Source: Pseudophaeobacter flagellatus
GTDB lineage: Bacteria > Pseudomonadota > Alphaproteobacteria > Rhodobacterales > Rhodobacteraceae
Direction: 5' to 3'
Length of the DNA: 64,000 nt
Assembly (NCBI RefSeq): GCF_021228235.1
Contig: NZ_JAJQRG010000012.1
Location: 19,875-83,874, forward strand
Shown here: one piece after another, positions 19,701-28,559 of the stretch
Position numbering within the stretch: position 1 is the stretch's first letter
How the letters are laid out: the number at the start of each line of letters is the position of its first letter
Notes under the pieces: generated by a model
What the model was told of the DNA's origin: nothing
Database searches by the model: none
What the model saw: only the letters and a program-made list of their open reading frames with translations
Made by a program: the position numbers and the translations under genes

Positions 19701-22700
19701 CCGTGACATATCAGATCACCAATAATGATGGCAGTGCCAGCCTTTCGGGGCTGCGCTTTACCGATGATCTGGATGTCGCCCTCACCGGGCTGGTCGTCAG
19801 TGCCGGTACCGGCAGCAATCTCTGCGGCAGCGGCTCTGTGGTTTCCGGCACCAGCGAGGTCATCCTGACCTCTGGCAGCCTGGCACCGGGTGACAGTTGC
19901 AGCATCGCGCTGACCCTCTCGATTCCAGGCACGGCCAGTGCCGGCAGCTATCCCGGCAGCAGCAGCCCCCTGACGGAAAACGGTGTATTTGCCGCCAATG
20001 CCGCCAGTGCCAGCTTCACCATTGATCCGGCACCGCTGTACAGCAAGGGCTTCGCCGCATCCCCCATTGTGCAGGGCGATACCACAACCCTGACCTTCAG
20101 CATCGACAACAGCGCCGCGACGCTTCTGGCCAGCGGGCTGAATTTCACCGATAACCTGCCGACAGGTCTGGTCATCGCCCCAAGTGCCAATGCCAGCACC
20201 ACCTGCACCGGAGGCACCATCACCGCGCCGGCCGGGGCCTCGACCATCAGCTATACTGGCGGCACGGTCGCTGCGGGTGCCAGCTGCAACCTTTCAGTGG
20301 AGGTGCGAGCGACCACGGTGGGGGGGCTGCTCAATACCACAGGCAATCTAACCTCTTCGCTGGGCAATTCCGGCACAGCCAGCGCCACGCTGAATGTCAG
20401 CGCCGCGCCGCTGCCCGGCTTTAGCAAGAGTTTTGCCAATAGCAGTGTCACCCTTGGGTCCGGCACCAGCTTGACCTTTACCATCGACAACAGCAGTGCC
20501 CTGATAGAAGCCAGCGGGCTGGATTTCACCGATAACCTGCCCGCCGGGCTTGCCCTGGCCAGCCCGACCAATGCCAGCACCACCTGCGCCGGGGGCACTC
20601 TGACCGCCACTGCCGGGGCCTCGACCATCAGCTATACTGGCGGCACGGTCGCCGCCGGCGCCAGCTGCGACCTCAGCGTTGATGTTCTCAGCTCTGCCAG
20701 CGGCAGCCTGGTCAATACCACGGGCGATCTGACCTCTTCGCTGGGCAATTCCGGCACAGCCAGCGCCACGCTGAAGGTGCCCAGCCTGGCCTTTGACAGC
20801 CCGCTGGCCGGGGATGATGTCGTCAATTCCGCCGAGGCCGCAACCGTCACCCTGTCCGGCAGCAGTACCCTGATCGAAGACGGCCAGAGCGTCAGCCTGG
20901 TGGTCACCGACAGCAGCAGCGCCACGGTGAGCGGCAGCGCCACGGTGACCGGCGGCAGCTGGAGCACGGATTTGGACCTCAGCCCTCTGAGCGATGGCAG
21001 CCTCAGCCTGACTGCGGATGTTACGGATGCAGCAGGCACGCCGACACCGCAGGCAACCGCCAGCCTCAGCCTGGATACCGATGCGCCCGCGCTGGGATTT
21101 GACAGCCCACTGGCCGGGGATGACATCGTGTCAGCAGCCGAAGCCAGCGCGGTCACCCTGTCCGGCAGCTCTGCCGGCGTGGAAGACGCCCAGAGCGTGA
21201 CCCTCTTGGTCACCGACAGCGCCAGCGCCACCGTCACTGGCAGCGCCACAGTGACCAGCAATGCCTGGAGCGTGAACCTCGATCTCAGCCCGCTGGCCGA
21301 TGGCCCCCTGACCCTGACCGCAGATGCCATGGATGTGGCGGGCAATCCGGTCGATCAGGCCAGCACCACGCTGAGTCTGGATCAGAATGCGCCCTCTGGC
21401 TACAGCGTCAGTCTTGATCAGGATCCGGTCAATGTCAGCGCCCAGACCGCGCTCAGCTTTACCTTTGCCGGGGCCGAAACCGGCATCCAGTACAGCTATA
21501 GCATCACGTCGGATGGTGGCGGCACGGCGGTCACCGGCAACGGGACCCTGGCCAGCGCCAGCGATCAGATCACTGGGCTGGATGTATCGGGGCTTGCGGA
21601 TGGCACCCTGACGCTTTCGGTTGTGCTGACCGATGCCGCGGGGCAAAGCGGCCCTGCCGCCAGCGATACCACCCGCAAGGATACCAGCCAGCCGCTTGTC
21701 ACCCTGAGCGCGCCGACACCGGCCCAGAGCGGCGCCTTTACCCTTGATCTGGACTTTAGCGAGAGCGTCACCGGCCTGGTGGCCAGCGCCCTGGTGGTGG
21801 ACGGCGGCAGCGCCGCAAGCCTGACCGGCAGCGGCACCAGCTACAGTCTTACCGTGACCCCCGACCATGATGGCACCATGACCCTGACCCTGCCGCAGGA
21901 CAGTGCCGTCAATGCTGATGGCAATGGCAACCTGGTCAGCGATCCGGTGACCGTCGAGGCGCATTTGACCGGCACGCCCGATCCAAATCCCCCCGCCGAT
22001 GCCGATGGCGATGGCATCCCTGACCACCTGGAAAGCAGCAGCGCCGACCGCGATGGCGATGGTATTGTCGACAGCGCCGATTATGACCCGCAGGGCTATT
22101 TCTACTGCGAAGATGATGGCCGCATCCTGTCAGGTGGCGGCATTACGGTGACCGGCCCCAGCGGCTCCAACAGTTCGGTCGGGATTTCCAATGGCATCAA
22201 TATCGTGCGCGATGGCTCTAGCGGAGAGTTTCAGTGGTTTGCCCTCTCTCCCGGCAGCTATAGCATCGCCTACAGCTATCCTGCCAGCGGCAGCGCCAGC
22301 ACCACGCGCCTGTCGTCGGGCACGCTGGACGTGACCTCGCTGCTGCCGGCCAATCCGGCGGTGCTGGGCTCGACCGAGGTGGGATCAACCGGCTTCCTGG
22401 CGGATGCATCCCTGGCGGCCAACCCGGTATTTTACGATAACTTCACGATTGAAGCAGGCGATCCGGATGTACTGGCCAACAATATCCCGATGACCAACTG
22501 CGAGATCATCGAGGTAACAGCCAGCGCCAGCGATACCGGTGCCGAGGCCAATGGCGCAGCCACCGACAGCGTCAGCTTTACCGTCAGCCTGAGCAAGGCC
22601 GCCGCTCAGGACAGCACCATCAGCTACAGCCTGGGCGGCACCGCAACCTCCGGGGTGGATTACACCGCCCCCAGCGGCAGCGTTACCATCGCGGCGGGCG

Positions 22701-24316
22701 ATACCTCGGCGCTGGTGGATCTGACCGTATTGGAAGACGGGCTGATCGAGGGCAGTGAAACCGTGATCTTCACCCTGACCTCTGTCACCTCGACGGATAC
22801 GGCGGTGATGTTGTCGACCACCACGGCGGATCTGACCCAAAGCACCAGCATCACCGATGATGACCTTGCCACCATTGCGGTGACCAATGATGATCTCACC
22901 GCATCCGAAAATGGCCGCGACACTGCGGCGATGTCCTTTGTTTTGATGGGGCAGCCGGGCCAGGATGTGGTGCTGAATTTCACCGGCGATTCCCAGTGTA
23001 GCGTCTCGCCTGCGGTGTTGACCTTTACCAGCGCCACTTATGCCAGTGCCCAGACCCTGACCATTGCCGCGCTGGATGACGATGTGGTGGAAGGCGCGCA
23101 TAGCTGCCAGCCCAGCGTCAGCGTCAGCTCGGCCGATAGCGCCTTTGACGGCTTTGGCCTGGCCCTGGCGCAGGTCACCGTCAGTGACGACCTGATCGAC
23201 CAGATCCGGGAACCGCTGACCGAGATCCTGAAAAATGATGTCGAAGAAACCGTGCAGACCCAGCAGCGCTATTTCAATGGCATCGCCAAGGGCGCCCTGG
23301 CGCGGTTGCAGGCCGGCGAGGCCGGGCTGGGCTGTGGCTCTCTGGCCGGGTTTGACATTGATGGCAGCATCAATACCCAAGGGGGCAATGGCCAGAGCGA
23401 CGGGACCTTTGGCTATGATGTCTACAATTGCAGCAGCGGCAGCCGCAGCATTCTGGCCGGCAGCTTCAGCCTGACCCGGACGGAAAACATCGGCACCCAG
23501 GCGTTGGTGCAGTTCTCCAGCCAGCGGGAACGCTTCCTGTCTGAAACCGACCTGCGCGGCAAGTTCTGGGGCGGCTATCTCAGCCGGACCAATGTCACCG
23601 GGCTGGCGGATGGCTCGATCAACGGGGTCGGTGTCAATGCCGGGATCTATGGCGCGCGCCAGCTGGGCGATGGATTGTTCCTTGATTATTACGCGGCGGG
23701 CGGCTTTGGCCATCACCGCTTTGACCTCAGCTTTGCGGCCATCGGCGGCGCGATCCAGGCTGATGGCAGCTATGACTATGCCGCGGCCTTTGCCGGGGTG
23801 GCCCTGTCAGGACAGCACCAGCTGGACAAGATGCTGATTACCCCGCGCGTCGGGCTGGATCTGGCCTATGCGCTGACTGGCGATGCCGATGTCACTGCCA
23901 CTCAGCTGTCCCAGACCGATACCGGCAGTATTGATATCCCCGATTACAACGGCGGGCGTCTGTTTGCCGAGGTGGCGTTTTCCGGCTTTGGCCCTGCAAC
24001 AAGCGATGCTGATCCACGCGCCAGCCAGGCCGAGATGGCGCTGACGCCACGGGTGATCTGCGAGGTTTCTTCCTATGACAGCAGCCTGGGCTGTGGTCTG
24101 GGACTGGGCTTCCGCCGTGAGGTGTTCAATCCGGTAACCGGGCTGATCTATAGCTTTGAGATCGACTATGAAAATATCGATGATACTGACCGGTTGAGCA
24201 TTGATTTCCACCGGGAACGCCGTTTTCTCAATGATCAGGGCGCGGTCGTGACCCGCCTGTCGATGCCCGGCGTCGACAGCCTGAAGATCGAGCACGGGGT
24301 CCGGTTGGACTTCTGA
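16718..24316 (+). CDS. Giant multi-repeat surface adhesin with C-terminal autotransporter-like beta-barrel
   Basis: About 2532 residues. A signal peptide (cleavage after ARAA) is followed by about ten DUF11-like Ig-fold repeats of 120-135 residues, most with a Cys pair (such as FCG...GDSC). Then come two near-identical ~100-residue Bap-type Ig repeats (FDSPLAGDD), a third Ig-like module, a thrombospondin-3-type Asp loop (DADGDGIPDHLES), an SdrD-B-like module and Calx-beta-like modules. The last ~330 residues alternate as a beta-barrel and end in Phe (LDF), as in type V-secreted proteins. It is likely an outer-membrane-anchored adhesin that mediates attachment or aggregation. The start at 16718 begins the signal peptide; the Shine-Dalgarno is weak. 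Confidence 0.85.
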   Translation: MTSLLRRFSCLCFVLCLGLVPAMILSSGVARAAPVGPDFSLQFSPNSISSGGQSVLTFTIDNTSGTAAQDLAFNGTLPAGVTIASGSQSNSCNSSSLSATAGGDTISLSGGRLGNGESCTVSLPVNSSTAGTHTFTTGDLTSDLGNSGPASDDLTVTASTTNFITSISPTAVDPGSSATLSLSFDIVVPTGGTSSEWRSSYLTLDLPTGVEFATPLNNTSSGCSGTFAADRDAGTLSFTGDQLQTAGTYSCTVSSVLTGGASDDYQLSSNLIIRNAFGSPLSTETKTTAFTVNSLPTDGIGLFKSFDVAQAGAGETVTLSFVLQNTSRSGSATNISFSDDLDAMLSGLTATALPPDEFCGAESSLTGSSNLTLSGATLASGDSCTFDVSVLIPAGATSGSYLNVTSAVTATLDGAPYTGGTASTTLSVLGDGGQGASLSKQVVNNPVAPGGSATLRYTLSNPNSAQALTDIAFQEVITDITGANSISIATLPADGSCGGGSTFNLSFPAFDTFGMQVSGADLAVGETCSFDLILDVDASVPPSSYPFSTGEVSATVNGNSVTTAAASATLDVEGGANLNFSKTFAADILGAGQSTTLTFTMSSAAESPNTATGLSFTDDLAAFASGTTLTIDSSTCTGSTSLSAGNSMLTYSGGSLDPGGSCTIETTVTLDAGVVANTYTNTTSPLTGSAGGKTTTAAAATDSIEILVAQALNLSASFDITDPLPSEEITLTYRLSNPDSTYTYSAINFTDNYSQALSGLAVAALPTAGFCGGGSASGTTTGVFTGMSLAPGANCDIAVTLTVPSGAADGSYMTATTAVRATLNGGTVTLDNMLANFAVDSTLVSLSKSYASTPTAPGDSVVVNYTLSNDSSRALTSIAFSDDLDAQLSGLASTSGSQSNICGSGSSLSGTGMLSFANGTLVAGASCSFSVTQVVPGGSSANVYAGTTTSVTAEASGLAVTGPAAAADLTVSAFALPSFVKSFADPVLGAGGSTTVTYQITNNDGSASLSGLRFTDDLDVALTGLVVSAGTGSNLCGSGSVVSGTSEVILTSGSLAPGDSCSIALTLSIPGTASAGSYPGSSSPLTENGVFAANAASASFTIDPAPLYSKGFAASPIVQGDTTTLTFSIDNSAATLLASGLNFTDNLPTGLVIAPSANASTTCTGGTITAPAGASTISYTGGTVAAGASCNLSVEVRATTVGGLLNTTGNLTSSLGNSGTASATLNVSAAPLPGFSKSFANSSVTLGSGTSLTFTIDNSSALIEASGLDFTDNLPAGLALASPTNASTTCAGGTLTATAGASTISYTGGTVAAGASCDLSVDVLSSASGSLVNTTGDLTSSLGNSGTASATLKVPSLAFDSPLAGDDVVNSAEAATVTLSGSSTLIEDGQSVSLVVTDSSSATVSGSATVTGGSWSTDLDLSPLSDGSLSLTADVTDAAGTPTPQATASLSLDTDAPALGFDSPLAGDDIVSAAEASAVTLSGSSAGVEDAQSVTLLVTDSASATVTGSATVTSNAWSVNLDLSPLADGPLTLTADAMDVAGNPVDQASTTLSLDQNAPSGYSVSLDQDPVNVSAQTALSFTFAGAETGIQYSYSITSDGGGTAVTGNGTLASASDQITGLDVSGLADGTLTLSVVLTDAAGQSGPAASDTTRKDTSQPLVTLSAPTPAQSGAFTLDLDFSESVTGLVASALVVDGGSAASLTGSGTSYSLTVTPDHDGTMTLTLPQDSAVNADGNGNLVSDPVTVEAHLTGTPDPNPPADADGDGIPDHLESSSADRDGDGIVDSADYDPQGYFYCEDDGRILSGGGITVTGPSGSNSSVGISNGINIVRDGSSGEFQWFALSPGSYSIAYSYPASGSASTTRLSSGTLDVTSLLPANPAVLGSTEVGSTGFLADASLAANPVFYDNFTIEAGDPDVLANNIPMTNCEIIEVTASASDTGAEANGAATDSVSFTVSLSKAAAQDSTISYSLGGTATSGVDYTAPSGSVTIAAGDTSALVDLTVLEDGLIEGSETVIFTLTSVTSTDTAVMLSTTTADLTQSTSITDDDLATIAVTNDDLTASENGRDTAAMSFVLMGQPGQDVVLNFTGDSQCSVSPAVLTFTSATYASAQTLTIAALDDDVVEGAHSCQPSVSVSSADSAFDGFGLALAQVTVSDDLIDQIREPLTEILKNDVEETVQTQQRYFNGIAKGALARLQAGEAGLGCGSLAGFDIDGSINTQGGNGQSDGTFGYDVYNCSSGSRSILAGSFSLTRTENIGTQALVQFSSQRERFLSETDLRGKFWGGYLSRTNVTGLADGSINGVGVNAGIYGARQLGDGLFLDYYAAGGFGHHRFDLSFAAIGGAIQADGSYDYAAAFAGVALSGQHQLDKMLITPRVGLDLAYALTGDADVTATQLSQTDTGSIDIPDYNGGRLFAEVAFSGFGPATSDADPRASQAEMALTPRVICEVSSYDSSLGCGLGLGFRREVFNPVTGLIYSFEIDYENIDDTDRLSIDFHRERRFLNDQGAVVTRLSMPGVDSLKIEHGVRLDF
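20012..20776 (+). repeat. Near-identical 381-bp tandem repeats inside the adhesin gene
   Basis: Two successive modules share long exact blocks, for example the one starting GCCGGGGCCTCGACC at 20231 and 20612, and ACCTCTTCGCTGGGC at 20351 and 20732. The period is 381 bp (127 codons), so the reading frame is kept if repeats are gained or lost. Confidence 0.85.
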
Positions 24317-24323
24317 TCCTGCG

Positions 24324-24352
24324 CGGCCGCCCCTGGGGGGCGGCCGATCTTT
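24324..24352 (+). terminator. GC-rich terminator hairpin after the adhesin gene
   Basis: A perfect 10-bp stem, CGGCCGCCCC (24324-24333) and GGGGCGGCCG (24337-24346), has a three-base loop and is followed by ATCTTT. It lies 8 bases after the adhesin stop and before the convergent Sel1 gene. Confidence 0.65.
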
Positions 24353-24417
24353 GCACCGGGTAGGCACCGGATAGGAAATGGGCAGGCACCAGGTTAACAC
24401 TGGGCGATAGGACCGGC

Positions 24418-25731
24418 TTAGCGGCTCCGGTTCTGGGCCAGATTTTGCGCCCGGCTCTGGGCTTGCAGGATCTGCGCCGCCGGGATCTGTCTGGCCAGGC
24501 TTGCGGCCAGATCGCTGGCCTGGGCCGCCAGACCTGGCTCACCGGCGGCAATGGCCAGCACCAGCCACATATAGGCCAGCATGTGATCCTGCGGCAGCAG
24601 GCGTCCCTCGACATAGAGCAGCGCCAGATTGACCATCGCCGCTGCCTGCCCGGCCTGGGCCGCCGCCTGCAACAGCTGTACCGCCAGCAGTTCCTCCCGG
24701 CGCGAGGCTGCGGTTTCCGGTTGCAGGATCAGCCAGCCCAGCTGGAACTGCGCCACCGGATCGCCCGCCTTGGCCTGCTGCTGCAGCTGCTGCAGATCGG
24801 CAGCAGCACGCGCGGGCCGCTCCAGGCTGGGATCATAGATCGCCCCGGCTGCCGTGGTCTGGATCAGGTCCGCCCCACCCCGCGCCAGATCCGCGGCCTG
24901 TCGATAAAGCGCCTGTGCGCGCGCCTCGTCCAGCGCCACGCCAAAGCCATTTTCATAAAGGGTGCCCAGATTGTTCAAGGCAACCGCCAGCCCCTGATCA
25001 GCCGCTGCCTGAAACAGCAGTGCGGCGCGGCCATAGTCCTGCTCTGGCCCGGTCTCGCGCACATAGAGCAGGCCCAGATTGTTCAGCGCCCGGGGATGGC
25101 CGGCCGCCGCTGGTGCCTGATAGAGTTGGTGCGCCCGCTCCAGATCCTGCACCACCCCGGTGCCATTCTGATAGAGCACCCCCAGGCTGACCGCCGCATC
25201 CATATGGCCCAGCTTTGCCGCCTGCTGATAAAGCCGGGCGGCGCGGGCCGGATCGGCCAGCGGTGCGGCGGCCTGTTCCAGCAGACTGGCCAGATAGAAC
25301 AGCGGCTCGGCTGCGCCACTTTCAGCGGCCTGTTCCAGAAACTGCAGGGCGCGGGCCGGATCTGCCGCGACGCCCAGCCCCTGTAGATAGATCTGTCCCA
25401 GGCGCGTCTGCGCGCCACTGTGGCCCTGTTCGGATGCGCGCAAGAACCAGGCAACCGCCGCCGCGTGGTCCTGCACCAGCAGGCGGCCGCGCTGCAATTC
25501 ATCCCCCAGCTGATACTGCGCCTGCGCCTCGCCTGCCTGGGCCTTGGCACGCAGATCCGCCAGGGGATCCACCAAGGGATCTACCAGAGACCCCACCAGG
25601 GCAGCCGGGGGGGCGCCCTGCTCCTGTGTCTCTCCCAGGGCCATCCCGCCGGACAGCCACAGCGCCGAGGTCAGCCCCAAGAGCGCCAGCGCCTGCTGTT
25701 GGCGCCTGTCTGGTCTGATGTCTCGGCTCAT
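24418..25731 (-). CDS. Sel1-repeat (TPR-like) exported protein, second copy
   Basis: A 437-residue protein with an N-terminal hydrophobic segment (ALALLGLTSALWLSGGMA) that looks like a signal peptide, then about eight Sel1-like repeats (pattern LGxLYxxGxGVxxDxxxAxxLYxxAA), for example SLGVLYQNGTGVVQDLERA. Sel1 repeats form alpha-solenoids for protein binding, so a scaffold or regulatory role in the envelope is likely. The start at 25731 overlaps the stop of the first Sel1 gene by 4 bases, so they are co-translated. The longer open frame upstream is rejected. Confidence 0.85.
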   Translation of the reverse strand: MSRDIRPDRRQQQALALLGLTSALWLSGGMALGETQEQGAPPAALVGSLVDPLVDPLADLRAKAQAGEAQAQYQLGDELQRGRLLVQDHAAAVAWFLRASEQGHSGAQTRLGQIYLQGLGVAADPARALQFLEQAAESGAAEPLFYLASLLEQAAAPLADPARAARLYQQAAKLGHMDAAVSLGVLYQNGTGVVQDLERAHQLYQAPAAAGHPRALNNLGLLYVRETGPEQDYGRAALLFQAAADQGLAVALNNLGTLYENGFGVALDEARAQALYRQAADLARGGADLIQTTAAGAIYDPSLERPARAAADLQQLQQQAKAGDPVAQFQLGWLILQPETAASRREELLAVQLLQAAAQAGQAAAMVNLALLYVEGRLLPQDHMLAYMWLVLAIAAGEPGLAAQASDLAASLARQIPAAQILQAQSRAQNLAQNRSR

Positions 25732-27464
25732 TCTGTGCCCCGCTCTGGCTGGGATGCGGCAAAGAAAGTGCGCACCTGGGTCTGGGCCTCGGCCACCTGC
25801 TCGGGGGTCATCAGATCGGCAACGGTGGCGCGCATTTCCAGCGCTGCGCTGCTGCCGCCTGCGGCGGCGATATTGAGCCATTTATGCGCCTGCACATAGT
25901 CCTGCGAGACGCCTTCGCCCTGAATATACAGCCGCCCCAGCTGATGCTGGGCCTGCGTCGCGCCCCGCTGGGCCGCCTGCAGCAGCCAGGGGGCCGCCGC
26001 TGCCGGATCCTCTGCCAGCAGCCACTGGCCCCAGGCCAGCTGAGCCGGGCGCAGCCCCGCCTCGGCCTGGCCACGCAGCCAATCGGCGGCGGCGGCGCTG
26101 TCCTGCGGTGCTGCGTTCCGCAAGGCGGCAACCCAGGGCACCATGCGGTGCGGTGCCATGCTGCCGTCCAGCTGCCCGCTCAGGGTCATTGTTCCCAGAT
26201 GCAACAGGGCCTCCTGGCTGCCCTGCTCCACCGCCTGGCGATACATCTGGACCGCCTGATCCAGTGCGGTGCCTTGCTCGGCGGCCTCTGCCAGCCCCTG
26301 TTCCAGCATCTGCCCCAGAGCGTAACTGGCGCGGGGCGAGCCTGCCGCGGCGGCCTGGCTCAGCAGGCTCCAGGCCTGTTGCGGATTGCGGGCAATCCCG
26401 CTGCCGCCCAGCAGGGCCAGCCCCAGCGCTTCCGTCGCTGCCAGATCCCCCGCCCCAACCCCGAGCGCCAGCCAGCGCAGCGCCTCATCCGGGTTGGCCG
26501 TGACCCCGTCGCCCTTGAGATATTTTTGGCCCAAAGCCACCTGTGCGCGCAGAAAGCCGCCTTCGGCGGCGCGGCGCAGCCAGTTGAGCGCATCCGCCGG
26601 GTTGCGCGCGACCCCCTGGCCACGATCCAGCGCATAGGCCAGATAATACTGGGCCTCGCCATGGCCCGCCCGGGCCGCCGCCTGCAGCCAGCGCAGCGCC
26701 GCTGCCGGATCTTTGGCCAGCCCCAGCCCTTTGTGCGGGGCCAGCGCGCCCGATTCTGATGTGCCCGCCTTTGATGTACCTGCCTCTGGCGAGGACCCCG
26801 CGCCGCTGGCATAGGCCTGGCTCAGCAGAAACTGGGCCTCGGCTTCGCCGTTTTCTGCCGCGACCTGCATCCAGGTCTGCGCCTCTATCGGATCCGCGGT
26901 GACCCCCTGCCCGGTACTATAGAGCAGGCCCAGGTAATACTGCGCCGCCGGGTCGCCGCGTACCGCAGCCCGGCGCAGCAGCACTGCCGCGCGCCCGGGG
27001 TCTGCTGCGGGGAAGCCCGGCGGTGGCTGCAGGTAAAGCCGCGCCAGCAGCACCGCGGCGGGCAGCTGGTTCTGCGCCGCAGCGCGTTCCAGCCAGTCTT
27101 GTGCGGCCGCCAGATCCTGTGGCCCGCCGCGGCCCTCCAGCAGCACCCGACCATAGCGATACTGCACCAGTGGCCCGCCGCCTTCGCTGGCCAGCTGTTT
27201 CAGCCCCTGGCGCACCCTGGCAAAATCACCCGCCGCCCAGGCCGCTTCGACGGCCACCATGTCCAGGGCAGGGTCTTTGTTCAGGGCGGGTTCTTCTGGC
27301 CCTGTTTCCGTCGCGGTCACGGTCAGGGGCGCGCTCGGCACCGGAACAGCAGCCGGAGCAGGGTCAGCCTCTTGCGCACCAAGCACCAGAGGTGGCAGCA
27401 CGAAACACAGGCTCAGGGGCAGGAGCTTGCGGGAAAAGTACCAAAAGGTCTTGAAAATCGCCAT
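25728..27464 (-). CDS. Sel1-repeat (TPR-like) exported protein, first copy
   Basis: A 578-residue protein with a signal peptide (MAIFKTFWYFSRKLLPLSL then a hydrophobic run, cleavage after LGA). A short Pro/Ala/Thr-rich linker and about twelve Sel1-like repeats follow (for example YLGLLYSTGQGVTADPIEA and LGRLYIQGEGVSQDYVQA). It is the first gene of a coupled pair, 115 bases downstream of the prepilin peptidase gene on the same strand. That position suggests, but does not show, a link to type II secretion. A GTG three codons earlier (27473) is an alternative start. Confidence 0.85.
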   Translation of the reverse strand: MAIFKTFWYFSRKLLPLSLCFVLPPLVLGAQEADPAPAAVPVPSAPLTVTATETGPEEPALNKDPALDMVAVEAAWAAGDFARVRQGLKQLASEGGGPLVQYRYGRVLLEGRGGPQDLAAAQDWLERAAAQNQLPAAVLLARLYLQPPPGFPAADPGRAAVLLRRAAVRGDPAAQYYLGLLYSTGQGVTADPIEAQTWMQVAAENGEAEAQFLLSQAYASGAGSSPEAGTSKAGTSESGALAPHKGLGLAKDPAAALRWLQAAARAGHGEAQYYLAYALDRGQGVARNPADALNWLRRAAEGGFLRAQVALGQKYLKGDGVTANPDEALRWLALGVGAGDLAATEALGLALLGGSGIARNPQQAWSLLSQAAAAGSPRASYALGQMLEQGLAEAAEQGTALDQAVQMYRQAVEQGSQEALLHLGTMTLSGQLDGSMAPHRMVPWVAALRNAAPQDSAAAADWLRGQAEAGLRPAQLAWGQWLLAEDPAAAAPWLLQAAQRGATQAQHQLGRLYIQGEGVSQDYVQAHKWLNIAAAGGSSAALEMRATVADLMTPEQVAEAQTQVRTFFAASQPERGTE

Positions 27465-27503
27465 CTGTCTCACGTTTCAAAAGGTTTGAAGGAAAGCTGC
27501 CAA

Positions 27504-27534
27504 TAGGCTCCGGGCAGGCTGCAGCCGGAGCCTA
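27504..27534 (-). other. Inverted repeat between gspO and the Sel1 genes
   Basis: TAGGCTCCGG (27504-27513) pairs perfectly with CCGGAGCCTA (27525-27534) over an 11-base loop. There is no T run after it on either strand, so it may be an attenuator, an mRNA stabiliser or a weak terminator for gspO. Confidence 0.5.
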
Positions 27535-27579
27535 AGGCCAGGGCGCGGCAAGATCAAACAATCCGGTCCTGTTGCCCGG

Positions 27580-28404
27580 TTAGCCGGGCAGGACACCTGT
27601 TGCGCGCAGCAGCCAGATCACAAACCCCGCGCCACAAAGGGCGGTGCCAAAGGGCAGCGCCTGTTGGCCCAGGGCGGGCGGGGCTTCTGCGCCCCGCCCC
27701 GCCTTTACCCTGCCCCTTCGCCAGCCGGTCACCCCGGCCCCCAGCCCCAGCAGCGCCGCGATCAGGACCAGCAGCGGCAGATCAAACGGCCCGGCAAAGG
27801 CCCCCAGCCCCAGCATCAGCTTGACATCGCCCAACCCCAGTCCCTCGCGCTGGCGCAGCCAGCGATAGCCCCGCCGCAGGGCCCAGAAACTGCCGCTGCC
27901 CAGCACTGCCCCCAGCACCGCCTGCCCCAGATCCTGCGCCCCGCCCTGCCCGCCGCCACCAAAGGCGGAAAAGGCCAGCACCCCCAGGGCCAGGCCGACC
28001 GTCAGCAGATCCGGCAGGCGCAGCCACAAAAGATCACTCACCGCCAGGGCCAGTAGCCCCCAGAGGAAGAGGCAGGAAAACAGCACCGCCGCGCTGCCGC
28101 CCGCCGCCGCCAGCGCCAGCACTGCCGCCCCGGTGGCCGCAATCTCCAGGTAGAGCTGCCAGGCGGGGATCGGCGCGCCACAGGATCGGCACAGCCCCCG
28201 CGACCAGACAAAAGACAGGATCGGCACCAGATCCCGGAGCGCCAGCCGCCCACCGCAGCTGCGACAGCATGAGGGCGCGCGCACCACATCTTCGCCCCGC
28301 GGCAGGCGATCAACCAGGACGCCCAGAAAGGATCCTAAGGCCGGCGCCAGAAGCAACAGGAACAGCGTCAGCCCCAAGGGCCATATATCCTGATCCGGGG
28401 TCAT
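27580..28404 (-). CDS. gspO: Prepilin peptidase of type II secretion (GspO/PilD)
   Basis: A 274-residue inner-membrane aspartic protease that cleaves and N-methylates the pseudopilins encoded next door. It has about eight hydrophobic segments. The two zinc-type CxxC pairs of the methyltransferase domain are present (SCCRSCGG and CRSCGAPIP). The catalytic aspartates are in the SDLLWLRLPD region and the GLGDVKLM (GxGD) motif. The start at 28404 begins the first hydrophobic block. It diverges from gspG across 155 bases, which should hold both promoters. Confidence 0.92.
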   Translation of the reverse strand: MTPDQDIWPLGLTLFLLLLAPALGSFLGVLVDRLPRGEDVVRAPSCCRSCGGRLALRDLVPILSFVWSRGLCRSCGAPIPAWQLYLEIAATGAAVLALAAAGGSAAVLFSCLFLWGLLALAVSDLLWLRLPDLLTVGLALGVLAFSAFGGGGQGGAQDLGQAVLGAVLGSGSFWALRRGYRWLRQREGLGLGDVKLMLGLGAFAGPFDLPLLVLIAALLGLGAGVTGWRRGRVKAGRGAEAPPALGQQALPFGTALCGAGFVIWLLRATGVLPG

Positions 28405-28559
28405 GCCGCGTGTCTTTCCTTTTGTCTGCGCTGTCGCAGCCGACCTGGCCCTGGCTGTTCTTGCCATCAGAGGCAGGTTTTCACGGCACGCGACCGGCGG
28501 ATGATGGACAAGTCTTCCCGCCCTCCCTTATCATGCGGGCAAGCAAATGAAAGTCACCC

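Noticed and set aside
22385..23716. Long minus-strand open frame opposite the adhesin gene
   Set aside because: No family features; the adhesin reading on the plus strand is continuous.
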